From Strongylocentrotus droebachiensis (lineage: Eukaryota > Echinodermata > Echinoidea > Camarodonta > Strongylocentrotidae), in assembly GCA_035222895.1 (NCBI GenBank), contig JAVYIG010000708.1, positions 1 to 64,000 on the forward strand: DNA of 64,000 nucleotides, in the 5' to 3' direction. The notes under the pieces were generated by a model. The model ran no database searches. It saw only the letters and a list, made by a program, of their open reading frames with translations, and was not told the DNA's origin. Below are positions 1-17,200 of this stretch, one piece after another; position 1 is the stretch's first letter, and each line of letters starts with the position of its first letter. A program made the position numbers and the translations under genes.

Positions 1-1460
1 GTAGAGCCAAGTCATTGCTTTGTGACGATTTACATTCACCAAAAATTTGATTAAATTATAAAAGTTATATAAAAGTACTTATACACTGTACATGTACAGT
101 AGTTGGGAGAATTAAGGAATCGATCAGATCAGTTTTCCCAAATGTTATCATTAATAATTTAATTGTGGTTTGTTTTCACTCCAATTTTCGGATTATCTTT
201 AATTGTACATCTGGAATTGAAGTCACTACCTTAGCACCATTTTCTCCATCTGAACAATGTTACCAAGTCCCTCCCTTTGACCGGTAAACCCTTGTTCCGT
301 TCTGTTAGGGTTAATACCTGTATTTCCCAAATTCATGAAAATGTTCTACAAATTTGAATGACCAAGAAACTAAGACATTGTTTTGAATGATGCTGTGCTC
401 TTATTTTGTCAGAGTAAAGTTTAGGGTTGCATTAAATGTAGGGTCGGTTTTTATTTATAATTTATTTATTGTTTTAAAGCCCATCTGCACTAGTTTGGCC
501 AAGAGGGATTAGACCTCCCTGGAAGGTCACTGACAAGTGGTTATCTCATCAAATCAGCTCTCAATTAACATAAGAAAAAGGGGTTCGGGGACCAAACATG
601 CACCGATTAGGCATTGTTTGCTATATAGAGGGCGCAAGTACATGTAGCTACAATGTATACATGTACAGCTGTAATGTAAGTCGATAAAGTCGTGCAGTTG
701 GGCTTTAAATACATTTTTGGGTTCAGTTGCAAGGAATTCTGCTTGGAAGATGTTGTCACTGGAGCACTTGTGGCAGGAGCATGTGTCCTTGACCCGAATG
801 ACAAATTGTTAAAGTAGACGCCCAAAAAAATTCATGACAACTGATGATTATGGAAAAGTATACAGTATTGTTTGAAATAAAGTAGACACATTACCTGTAC
901 CACCAAGTCATACCAAGGTCTATAGGATGATGCATGCAGTTAGGCGTGACACAGTGTGAGACTGTCAACTTCATTCCAAGCAATACTATATTGTAAGGAT
1001 TGTAAGATTTGCCCTGAAAAACACGATAATTTGTTGAAAAGTCATATACATGTAGATATCATAGAAAGGCGTAAAATGCTTTGTGGCTATCTACATGTAC
1101 ATGTACATGTACATGTATGTCTCGCATGTGACGTGACAGACGTCACAAATCTTGACGCTCTATGGAGGACCGCTAAAGACAGAAAATCTGGATCTCAAAA
1201 TTAACTTTTTTGAGAGATGATTACTGGGGGGCCCCAAACATATTTTGAGGAGGGAAATTGTTATATTTGATCAGTAAGACTTTCCCTTCGCAATGATACA
1301 TGTATGAATTTTGCATCAATTCAAACACTTTTGATTCTTCGGGTGACTACTTTAAAGTAATATCTCCATAGCGGTAACTTAAGTTTAGACCTTCAATTCA
1401 AAGTTGATTACCATAGAGTTTAATTCTCCATTTTTTCTACCATTCTTGTTCGTCCAGCAG
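1..1460. other. Upstream intron/flank of the LATS gene
   Basis: No exon can be supported here. The stretch is probably an intron, because the first visible LATS exon at 1461 begins at a 3' splice site in an open frame and the conserved N-terminal part of the protein is missing. It holds one MITE (474-709) and a short ACATGT microsatellite near 1090-1118. Confidence 0.6.
474..709. repeat. MITE family A, copy 1
   Basis: A short element with inverted ends close to TTTAAAGCCYRTCTGCACTA. It is one of four related copies in the window (474-709, 10307-10479, 16497-16691, 19133-19323), found in both orientations. The shared core includes a CTCAATTAACATAAGAAAAA-type stretch and a GGGCGCAAGTA-type stretch. 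There is no coding capacity, so it is non-autonomous; the superfamily is unclear. Confidence 0.75.
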
Positions 1461-6925
<5,465 letters not shown>

Positions 6926-9003
6926 TTATGATGACATCAGTTACGTTTCTGTGAAACAAGATCTTAACAGCATATGATGTGCTGCGACTTGTTAAATTGT
7001 CTTTTCATGTTTTGTTGTATGGTATGTTTTGTTTAGAATTCCTGTCTTCTCAAAGGAGACATCTACCACTGATAAATGTGTTTATTTTGACTTTCATGAT
7101 TTTCAGCTGCATAGTTAATTTCCAAAATTGACTGAATTAAATAAATATGCCAAAGTGCAAAAAAAAATTGACTGAAAAGATGCTTCTGACAGAAAAACAT
7201 TTGAAACATTGAAAAAATCTGACGTACAAATTTTCAAATATAATGGCAGTAACTGCCTTTTTTTTTCTTTCTTTTTTCGTGAGTACATGTGGAAAGCTAG
7301 GGGTAGGTTTAATATTCAACCTCTACTGTAGAAAATTCTCCAGGTGATATATCAGATTTGCTTTCTTTTCAGTATTTTCTCAGTAGTTAAAGCCTGGTGG
7401 GCGTGTGCTACAGTAAAGTACAGTTTTATTGGTTGTATGGTTTTATTTTGGGAAAACAAAAATGTATTTGGTTGCTCTCCGTACAGGCACAGCCAAGATG
7501 GAATGTGGTGAAATTCGACACGCTTGAATCGTCAGACCACAATCCTTGTCTAGGCAGTGTTCACATGGAGAGTTAACGCACTCTTTCAATATACGTTTTC
7601 ATGTGTTTTTAACATGGATTTCTAATTGGTTTCAATGACGATTGATCTTCAATGGGATCAAATTTCTTAGTTAGGAGCAAGCTGAAAAGGTGTGTAATTT
7701 TTGTCACCCTCTGCCTTAATAGTGCATTTTTGACATGCACAGCAAACAAAGAAATCCCCAAAGTGGCTAACCTCTCTTTATACACAATGAATATTCTTTT
7801 GGAATGAATGTTTCCAATGTTTTTTTTTAAAGCAATTTAAAAAGAGTAATGGATCATTATCATGCCACTTTCATTTTTGCACTCAAGAAATGACATTCTA
7901 ACGCCTACCCTGTGATGTTATGTAGAGATAGAGTGTTATCAGTGATATCGGAGAAGATACATAGGGCATCGCTGTGTGTAGTTCAGGCATGCAACAGACC
8001 GTCATTACCAGTTATGTGTGTAGGAGTCTGCCATTGTGATGGTGGTACATTCCAACATGCCTCGCATAATTGATATTTAAAGACGAGGGTTCACGAGGTC
8101 ATGGAAGTAAGTCACGGTGCAGAGTTCAGGGATATTCCTCTTACAAAACAATACACATCATTCATCTTTAGTAAGAGCCAAAAGGGCATTAACCCAATGC
8201 TTACTGGAACCTGGTGGTCCCTGTGTTAAGACTATGGGAATAAGATAATTCAGTAGTCAACAGGTTAAGTGAGGACAAATGTTATTATAATTTCATGCCC
8301 TTTTCAGTTTTGAAAGGACAATGCCAAAGAAAATAGGAAATCATGTCCGGTGCTTTTTGCTCATATACCGACCGACAAAAACACTGCAGGTGAGGGCTAA
8401 AAGGGCATTAATGTAGTTGAGTTTTTAGTTCATTAGGATTTTACACCTTATGGTCTTCATAGTTTTTGAGAAAAGTAGAAAAACATGTCTGATTTTGTTT
8501 CTTGTTTGTCAAGTGAAAAAACAATGCTGGTTCATATTGAAGATTAAAAGGGCATTAGTTGAGTACAAAGTCCATAAGGATCAAAAACATATTATTTCTC
8601 AAACTTGCTGCTCTTATTAGCAGACTAGTTCAAAGGATAATAATATTTAATGACTATCTTACTGAAACCTATTTAAAAATCAATTTTGAAAGCACAATGT
8701 GTATTCTATTAAAAGTACTAGTATTACCTGGGTTTCTCACAGTATCGTATTCAAACAATTTGTAGAGGAATTCCATTGATGGATGTTAAACTGAACCACG
8801 TGTAAAATATAACTACACCTAAATGAAATAATTCACTTCAAATATGGTTTAGTCCTTCTCTTTATGAGGACTCTTGTGTATTCATACAATACTTGAAGTG
8901 AAAATAGAGATACAGATACAATTAAATCTATGCTACAAAATGATAATAATAATCATGATAATATTTCTTGTTTACCCAGGGTAGCCTCATCAGTACTGAT
9001 ACT
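6926..9003. other. LATS 3' UTR / intergenic
   Basis: No coding exon is seen. An AATAAA polyadenylation candidate lies at 7139-7144 and another far downstream at 11102-11107, so the 3' UTR may be short or very long. Around 8170, 8394 and 8540 the phrase AAAAGGGCATTA recurs inside loosely similar 150-220 base blocks, a weak degenerate tandem repeat. Confidence 0.5.
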
Positions 9004-9154
9004 AGGGACTTTTAGATTTGCACGTCGACATAGTGGACTACAACGTGTGACGTCCTTCTAAGGTACTGGCAGTGCCTTAAAAGGACGTCACATTGCCTTT
9101 AAAGGACGTCGCACGTAGCAGTCCACTATGTCGACGTGCAAATCTAAGGGCCCT
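9004..9154. repeat. Hairpin MITE family B, copy 2
   Basis: Same foldback as at 5314-5465: long arms containing GTCGACATAGTGGACT, a central AAAGGACGTC-type repeat, and ends AGGGACTT/GGGCCCT. Confidence 0.85.
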
Positions 9155-11679
9155 GCAATCATGTCATATATACTCATTTGAGCAAAATGTCCTCCCTGGT
9201 TTAAAGAAAAAAGAATTATTTTTTGAAGTTTCAGTGAATTGCAACCAACACAGTACGTCACTACATGTACAGTAATATAGTACTGCTCAAACAGTCACTA
9301 ATTTGATGATTTGTTGGGATTCAATTTTGCTGAATTATAAATTTCCTAAATTAGACGGAATAAATCATCTTTTGTGGGCAATGCTTTCCAAAAAATGACA
9401 TTTGTGAATCTTCCCTGTCTTGTCTCTATTGTAATCTCAGTGTAACAACTATCACTATAAGACTCCAAAGTTTTTGGTCTATTCACAAATAAGCCTTTGC
9501 ACTGGGTGCAACTTGTGCAGGACAAAGAAATTCCATTTTCAAAATGGCTGCTTTTTTGATGATCAAAAAAACACGTTTTTACAAAGGCAATCATACATAA
9601 CAAGGATTCTTTGCCCTGCATCTTGTACGTTATATTATGTTCTGTTTTTTATATGATTTCAATTTCGCACCTCTGCTCGAGTAGCGAATGTATGTAAATA
9701 TATGCTCTACCACCCCCCTGCCGGCTCAAAAAGCAAATTACTCCTCTCCTCGTAGTTTCAGGTGTAACCTTGTTTTAAAGGAATGCAAGGAATTTCATTG
9801 GAATTTGTGCACCAAAAATGAGCTAGTGCTCATATTTCTGAAGCATGTTTTGATTTTGATTTTTCCACCCTCCCATCGGGGAAATTTTGCTCTACCAATT
9901 TCCACTCATTATATTTTCATGTACATGTTTGTTAGGTTTAATTGTGAGAATAACGATAGATGCTAAATGTAAACAATCTTGAATATTTAAAAGTTGTGAT
10001 TCTTTTCTGTGTGTCGTAAGTTTTTAATCTGGAAGTTTACTTTTGCAAAATTCAAAATGTTAAGATTTGGCTTGAACAATACCATCTCTTCCTTTGTAAT
10101 TGAGGCACTTACCCCAATTTTTTCAAAAATTTACAGGTACCTGTTCATATTTTACATTTTCATGAATATGCAGAAAACTCTGCTTGCACAAAAACCTTAT
10201 TCTAAATTTTGTGTATTGACATTTTTGTTCTTTTTGGTGAGAAGTGTTTTTTTTTTTTGATCTTCCTCCTGATATGATGGTTTCAGTATATTTGTCAGTT
10301 GTATCGTTTAGAGCCTGTCTGCACTACTTGTAGCAACTTGCGCCCTCTATATAGCTAACAATGCCTAAGCGGTACCCGATGACCCCCATGAGAGTTGATT
10401 TGATGAGATAACTACCTGTCGTTGACCATGCAGGGAGGTATAATCCCTTCCGGCCAAACTAATGCAGACAGGCTCTAAAAGAATGAATGAATTTGTTCAT
10501 CTGTCATAGATGATAATCAACTAATGATAATCATGAAGAAAAAAAGGGGTGATATGTGCTCTCTCTCACTACTTGTGCCAATGCACATTATGGTTTGAAA
10601 TGCACCTTTGATATTGCAGTAAACAGGATTGGTTGCTTAAATTACTCAATCATTACTCAAGTTATTTCCTCTCTCTCTCTCCTTCCTCTCTTTCTGCAAT
10701 CTTTCATGATCTCTTAAACAAAGCTCTTCATTTAAGGAGATCTCTTTCTCCATTAGTCCAGACGAACAGCACTAAAAGCAGCTATTGCTGCATTTGCATT
10801 CTATATTATTGCATGTATTAAGAGTTCCCCTCATAAAAGCCTTTATTAGCACTCGGGAGTGTTTCTATTTGTGTAACATTAAACAGCTTAAGTTCTTGAA
10901 ATTATAAAATATATCATTTGATTTTGATAAAGAATGAACAAGATGAAATTCTTGCTGAAACTACAAAAAAAAACCTGTACAATTCTTCAGAGCCAAAGAA
11001 TTTCATGTTTTTATAATGATATGTAATTATGAATATATTTAAAAATGCCTTAGGCCAAGATCAGTACATAATACTTTTGTCAATAATGTAGAATTTTGTA
11101 GAATAAAACAAATACCAGAAAGAGCCTATATTTGTGAAAATACTAATAATGCCTTGTACATGTTTTTTTTTTAAAGAAATATTCCTCTCCCATGTACTTT
11201 GTTACCCCTATCATGACCAAAAGAGAAAATAATTGTATATTTCTATAAAGATATATACAGATTTCCCTTGAATATTCAGAGCGTGATAGGGGTAAAGATA
11301 TGTTATATACTTGTGAGCCCCCGCATATATGGTGTTTTATATAATTCAAACTATATGTGCAGAAAGGAAGTTTGGGTCATAAATTGTATATGTGAATATT
11401 AGATGACCAAGACACGTTTTGTGTACATTGAAAGCAATTAAATTCAACATGTCCATTGGAATATTTTTGTGATCAGTGCTTTATTATGTCTGTTTTGTTA
11501 ATGTATGAATGAGCATGAATGTGACTTGATTGATAAAAGTCTGGGTTTTGATTGGGTAATAATTAATTGTTGATGGATGGATGAACATGTATTCAAATTA
11601 GGTGGGGGAATAATAATACTACTCAGCGACCAAGTGCACTATCTGCACATGGGTGAACGTTCTTCCATTTTCAATTAAT
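9155..11679. other. Intergenic, no gene seen
   Basis: AT-rich sequence with short open frames that have no recognisable domains or splice context. It includes MITE family A copy 2 at 10307-10479, inverted relative to copy 1, and a CT-rich stretch near 10668-10700. Confidence 0.5.
10307..10479. repeat. MITE family A, copy 2
   Basis: Inverted ends TTTAGAGCCTGTCTGCA and its complement enclose the same core as copy 1, read on the opposite strand (ACTTGCGCCCTCTATATAG). Confidence 0.75.
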
Positions 11680-11684
11680 TCACC

Positions 11685-12205
11685 TTCAGCCTCAAGATCT
11701 TTTTTTTTCTTCAGAAATTAGAAGTCTTTGGTATTTAAGTGTTATTGGTCCCCACTGACCCAAGAACCAGGAATGGTCTGGTGGTATATATAGTCTTAAG
11801 ATTGAGATGTTATAGCAATTCAAATTCAAATTGAGGTTCCAAGATCAAGGCTCTCCTTGTCTGCAAACCTTTTTACTATTAAATCTCTTTCAGACTCAAG
11901 GATCTTTTATCTTCAGAAATGAGAAGACTTTGGTATTTAAGCGTTATTATCCCAAATGACTCAAGAACCAGGACTGGTCTAGTGGTATAGTTTATGGATG
12001 AATATCTTATAGCAATTGAGGATCCAAGATCAAGGCTCTCCTTGTCTGCAGATCTTTTTTCTCCAGAAATTGGCAGACTTTGGTATTTAAGTGTTATTAA
12101 ACCCAACTGACCCAAGGACCAGGAATGGTCTAGTGGTATAGTCTATAGATGGAGATCTTATAGCAACGATGATTCAAGATCAAGGCTGTCCTTGCCTGTA
12201 TACTT
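11685..12205. repeat. Three tandem ~155-190 bp repeats with tRNA-like A/B boxes
   Basis: Three consecutive diverged units each contain ATCTTTT..TTCAGAAAT, a TTTGGTATTTAAGYGTTATT segment, TGGTCTRGTGGTATA and YCAAGATCAAGGCT. In the second and third units the TGGTCTAGTGG block resembles a Pol III A box, and RTTCAAGATC/GATCCAAGATC lies about 45 bases on, near tRNA spacing. No cloverleaf can be folded convincingly. A decayed tRNA-derived SINE that became tandem is plausible. Confidence 0.55.
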
Positions 12206-12249
12206 TTTACTGACCTGTTTTCATCCATGCATAAATCAATCTTGCAGGA

Positions 12250-12253
12250 TGGG

Positions 12254-12286
<33 letters not shown>

Positions 12287-13012
12287 TGGGTAGAGAGCGG
12301 GTAGAGAGCGGGAAGAGAGCGGGAAGAGAGCGGGAAGAGAGCGGGAAGAGAGCGGGAAGAGAGCGGGAAGAGAGCGGGAAGAGAGCGGGTAGAGAGCGGG
12401 TAGAGAGCGGGTAGAGAGCGGGTAGAGAGCGGGAAGAGAGCGGGAAGAGAGCGGGAAGAGAGCGGGTAGAGAGCGGGTAGAGAGCGGGTAGAGAGCGGGT
12501 AGAGAGCGGGTAGAGAGCGGGTAGAGAGCGGGTAGAGAGCGGGTAGAGAGCGGGAAGAGAGCGGGTAGAGAGCGGGTAGAGAGCGGGTAGAGAGCGGGTA
12601 GAGAGCGGGTAGAGAGCGGGAAGAGAGCGGGAAGAGAGCGGGAAGAGAGCGGGAAGAGAGCGGGAAGAGAGCGGGAAGAGAGCGGGAAGAGAGCGGGTAG
12701 AGAGCGGGAAGAGAGCGGGTAGAGAGCGGGTAGAGAGCGGGTAGAGAGCGGGTAGAGAGCGGGAAGAGAGCGGGTAGAGAGCGGGTAGAGAGCGGGTAGA
12801 GAGCGGGTAGAGAGCGGGTAGAGAGCGGGAAGAGAGCGGGTAGAGAGCGGGTAGAGAGCGGGAAGAGAGCGGGAAGAGAGCGGGAAGAGAGCGGGTAGAG
12901 AGCGGGAAGAGAGCGGGAAGAGAGCGGGAAGAGAGCGGGAAGAGAGCGGGAAGAGAGCGGGAAGAGAGCGGGAAGAGAGCGGGAAGAGAGCGGGAAGAGA
13001 GCGGGAAGAGAG
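12250..13012. repeat. (GA)n followed by a ~80-copy 9-bp minisatellite
   Basis: A GA run (about 12254-12284) passes into about 80 tandem copies of AGAGCGGGT or AGAGCGGGA. The T/A variants are grouped in blocks. Because the unit is three codons long, three minus-strand frames stay open as SLPALFPLS-type repeats; these are an artefact, not a gene. Confidence 0.97.
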
Positions 13013-14259
13013 AGAAAATGGAAGAAAAACATACTTATGAAACATACTTAAAAAACATATTTAAAAGATCACCCTATTTTTCTCTCTCTATCCTTTACCC
13101 TTTCTTCTCTTACCCCCTTTGGTATTCTTTCCCCTTTTCTCTTTCTCTCTCTTTATCTGTGTGCATTTGTCCATTCTTTATTCACTCCCTCCCCTTCAAT
13201 CTTCTCCAATCCTCTCTCATCCATCACATTTATATATTGTTCCGTTAACGACACTTGATTTATATTTTTCCTCTTAATTTAATTCCATCATTATCATGAG
13301 ATAATATACATCTTCACATCTTTATAAAATGACATAAGCAGCACTCATTCAAGAATCTACATCATAATGCTTTCAGCAAAAAAAGTGAAACATTATTTCC
13401 AATGTACACACATATCTCTGATACTTTTCACAATTATGTGTACAATCATGTTCAGATTATGATGTCACAGAACATAACATTTGTTATGCTATCTCACATT
13501 TTGTAAAAATCCAATGAATCAGCATGTGATATATTTTTTCTCAAATAATAATTATTGTCAATTTATGCGGTGCAATATCAATGCAAAAGAGATAAATCAG
13601 TATATTTTGCATTACAATGAAGAAAGCTGATCTATTGAATTGTGACATTTTTTCCTGTCACTTCCACCCAGCGGTAACACTTCATATTGACTTTGAGTAC
13701 ATTTATGTATGATAGTAACAAATTATGTGGGCAAAAAGGTAATTTGGGGGGATGTTTGCAAACATATCTGAAAAAAAGGGATGAATCTATTGAGCGAGCT
13801 AGACATTTCACAGGAAATGAGTAACATTTTTACGATGTTTCTGTTATTGCAAAAAATAGGGTGCATTTCACTAATGTAAACTCGACAAGCCAAACTTATG
13901 GTATTATGTAGATCTTATTTTGTACCAGTTTTACATAAAAGGGGGGTCATAATTCGTGGAAAATGTCCTTGAGAGTATGCAAATTAATGGATTTTTTTCA
14001 ACTTTCCTAACAATCATAATGTATGTTAAACTTTTGGAGTATGTAATGGCACCATCCGGCACTTCCACCAGCTTGTCACAAATTGTCCATCAGTCTGCTG
14101 ATGAAATTCAAAGACGGGTGTCCAATCATCTCTCATTCCTTTGCTGGCAGTGACGACATACATACAACCAGGCGTTCCTACATCAGAGACAGCATTCTCC
14201 ACCACTCTTCCATGTTCCAACATTTCAGTGGCTTGGTTACTTTGGTGATTTGAAGATCA
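13013..14259. other. Intergenic / NDUFAF4 3' flank
   Basis: CT-rich to about 13220, then AT-rich. No exon or repeat family is recognised. It lies between the convergent LATS and NDUFAF4 genes, so it should include the NDUFAF4 3' UTR on the minus strand. Confidence 0.5.
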
Positions 14260-17200
14260 TCAGCTGCCTTTGATTCGGGGGATGTCCTTGCCGTCGATGA
14301 CCGGGATCACCTTGAAGGATTGGAAATATTCCAGGATCTTCTTGGTGTCTTCCAGGTCCATCTTATAGTCCTGGGCTAACCTCTCTGCATTGAACTCCTG
14401 GAAAAGAAACATGTGGAGGTGTCATGGTTTTAGTGGATATGTCACCTGACTGTGGATCACAAGGTTCACCGTTCTAGTCCCTCCGTGGCACTTATGTCCT
14501 TCGGCAAGATATTGATCTACATTTACCACACTCCACCCAGGTGAGGTAAATGGGTACCTGGCAGGATTTCATTCCTTGAAATGCTAGAGCGCCATAATGG
14601 CAGCCCTGCTAAAGCCGGGGTAATAATTGTGGAGTGCCAGGAGTATCAATGAATTATTGAATGAAGACCACATTTTCACATATAATTAGGTATTTTTGCA
14701 TATTAAATGAGCTATGACCTTTGACCTACATATTCTGAAATAGAACTTGGGCTGTATTTTGATACAATGTACCTTCATTAAAATCCATTAAACATTACTA
14801 AAGTTACCGAACGGAAACCAGATTTTCGAATATATAGCTTTTTTCGATTATTTAATGATCCATCAGACATTAATCAATTTTGCCAGCCACACTTCTACAG
14901 TCAAACCTGTCTATAGCGACCGCCCAAGGGAAACACAAGAAGTGGCCTTTGTAGACAGGTGGTCTTCGTAGACAGGTTCCTTAAGTACATGTTTCAATGA
15001 GAAACCATTATCAAGGGAAACAAATAAAGTGGTCCTTGTAGACAGGTGGTCACTAAAGCAGGTTTGACTGTATTAGTTTAACCTTTTTTTTGCACCTGAT
15101 ATAACTAGGTTTTGATACAAAAAGATAATTTTCAAGGTCCAAAGGAGTCTATGACATTAAGCAGGGTCAGATCCATGTTTTTTTTAAACAGGAGAAGGGG
15201 GGTGGGGGCAAACTAAAATTGATGAGCAAAATTACATAAGGTTATCAGATTTATTTGGCGAGGGGGTGCCTATTCGCTCCAAAATTCAAAATTAAGTACA
15301 CCACATAAGTACACTTCCATTTATTTACATGCAAAAGGCCCCATGGCCATTAAAGGTAATACAAAGTTTTGGTATAGGGTCATGAATTTGGTTCAAATGA
15401 ACATATTGGAAACATGAGCGATCCTACAATATTTAGTGATCGTTGTCGCGGTTGAAATCGAGTCTAGAGTTATGAAATTGTAAATAATGAAATCTTTATG
15501 TTGTATAGCTCCCTCTCAAGGTCAAGATATTAATTAAGCTATAAAACAATATTTCTTGACTAAAATCGACCAATTAGCTATTCCCGTTTGGAAATTATGT
15601 ATCACAACTACATCTTCTGAGATTTTCATGGTCGCAGCTACCACTGTACGGCCGTAGGAGCTATTTGAAATTTTTCAAAATTTACCGGGAGTACCAGTAA
15701 ATTTTTATATTCAATTTTTCTCGAAAACAGAAGTGTTTTAGAGGCTAACATAGTGTTTATAATACATCCACAGGGGCATCCAAATATATCAAAATTGTAA
15801 AGAATCACTATCCACCCAATTTTCAAAATTTCCCAAAACTTTGTAATACCTTTAAGCTATTTCCAATGGTGAAGAGTAGGTGGCTCAATTTTTTTTTAAG
15901 CCTATAGGAACTAGAAATATCGCAATCTGTATTGCCGCGCAATGCGAATGTATCCCTCGGCAGCGATTTTGTGTCATCCTTATGTTCAAAGGAGGGACAA
16001 AGATCCCCTCTCCTCTCCTTGAAACAAAAGGATGACATAGAGATCGCCAGTAGTGGTTTGGACTATTGTCAAGACTAGGAGCAGCATCACCAAAACAATA
16101 TGTGTGTCGATGTATTAAGACATACCTCCATATACAACATTTGAAAGAAATCCGTCAAGAAATAAGGCAGTTAGAGCGCATAAAAGACATATAACCTTTG
16201 GCCATATAAAAGACGGAACAATAAGGGCAGCATCGCCCAAAAGTGTAGATGTGTAGAGCACACACTAGACATCCACAAAAATATGGTCTTTTACCCTATA
16301 GAAGAAGGAACACAGAGGACAGCATCACCAAAAGTTATATGTGCTTAGATTATACCAAGATACACCTCCATACACAATTTGAAAGAAATCCGTCAAGGAA
16401 TGTGGTAGTTAGAGCGCACACAAGAATATGACGCGCCCCACCGGCATACTGCCGGGGGATACAATGACACAATTCAGTAGTCAATGGGTTAAATATTAAA
16501 GCCTGTCTGCATTAGTTTGGCCAAGGGGGATTAGACCTCCCTGCAAGGTCACTGATGGGTGGTTATCTCATCAAATCAGCTTTCAATTAACATAAGAAAA
16601 AGGGGATCATGGGGGACCAACAGGCACCAATTAGGCATTGTTTGCTATATAAAGGGCGCAAGTAGCTACAACTTGTGCAGTGGGTCTTTAACTGACAAGA
16701 ACTCTCACATTTTTATTCCTCTTGTGTTTAGCTAGTAGTTCCATGGCTTGTCCCACCGATAGCCTCCCTTCTGGGACTTCATCAGCTTCCAAGAACACCG
16801 CCGGCGACCCTGGATTGGCCTTTCGATTCTGTGGAAGAGGGCGGGCTCTCTTTCGGGATTCGGCGGCATCGGCTTTATTCATCAAACGCTTCAACAAAAA
16901 AAACAAAAAAACACAAATACATGAGAATGATGTGTCAATTGCAACAATAAACAAAAGATGTGCACCCTTGTTTTTAGGTTAAGTCAAACATCCCTTTTAT
17001 AGTGATGATCTGTATTCTAACAAAAACAAGTTTCCTTGAAAAATACTTTTTATTGAAACAAAACCATTACGATGGGAACCTATCTGAAGTATAGTGAGCA
17101 CCTGTAAATATGACTTGCTAAACTAAAGCATTCTTTACTGTTGACTCCTTTTCTTTCATTCTATCCTTTCTTTTCCTTCTTATTTATCATACGTTAAACA

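Noticed and set aside
1404..1460. Start of LATS at the ATG at 1404
   Set aside because: The in-frame sequence before 1461 is AT-rich with a pyrimidine tract and CAG acceptor; LATS proteins have a long conserved N-terminus that must lie upstream.
12130..13045. Long minus-strand open frames of SLPALFPLS-type repeats as a protein gene
   Set aside because: They follow entirely from the 9-bp minisatellite, occur in more than one frame and have no splice or start context.
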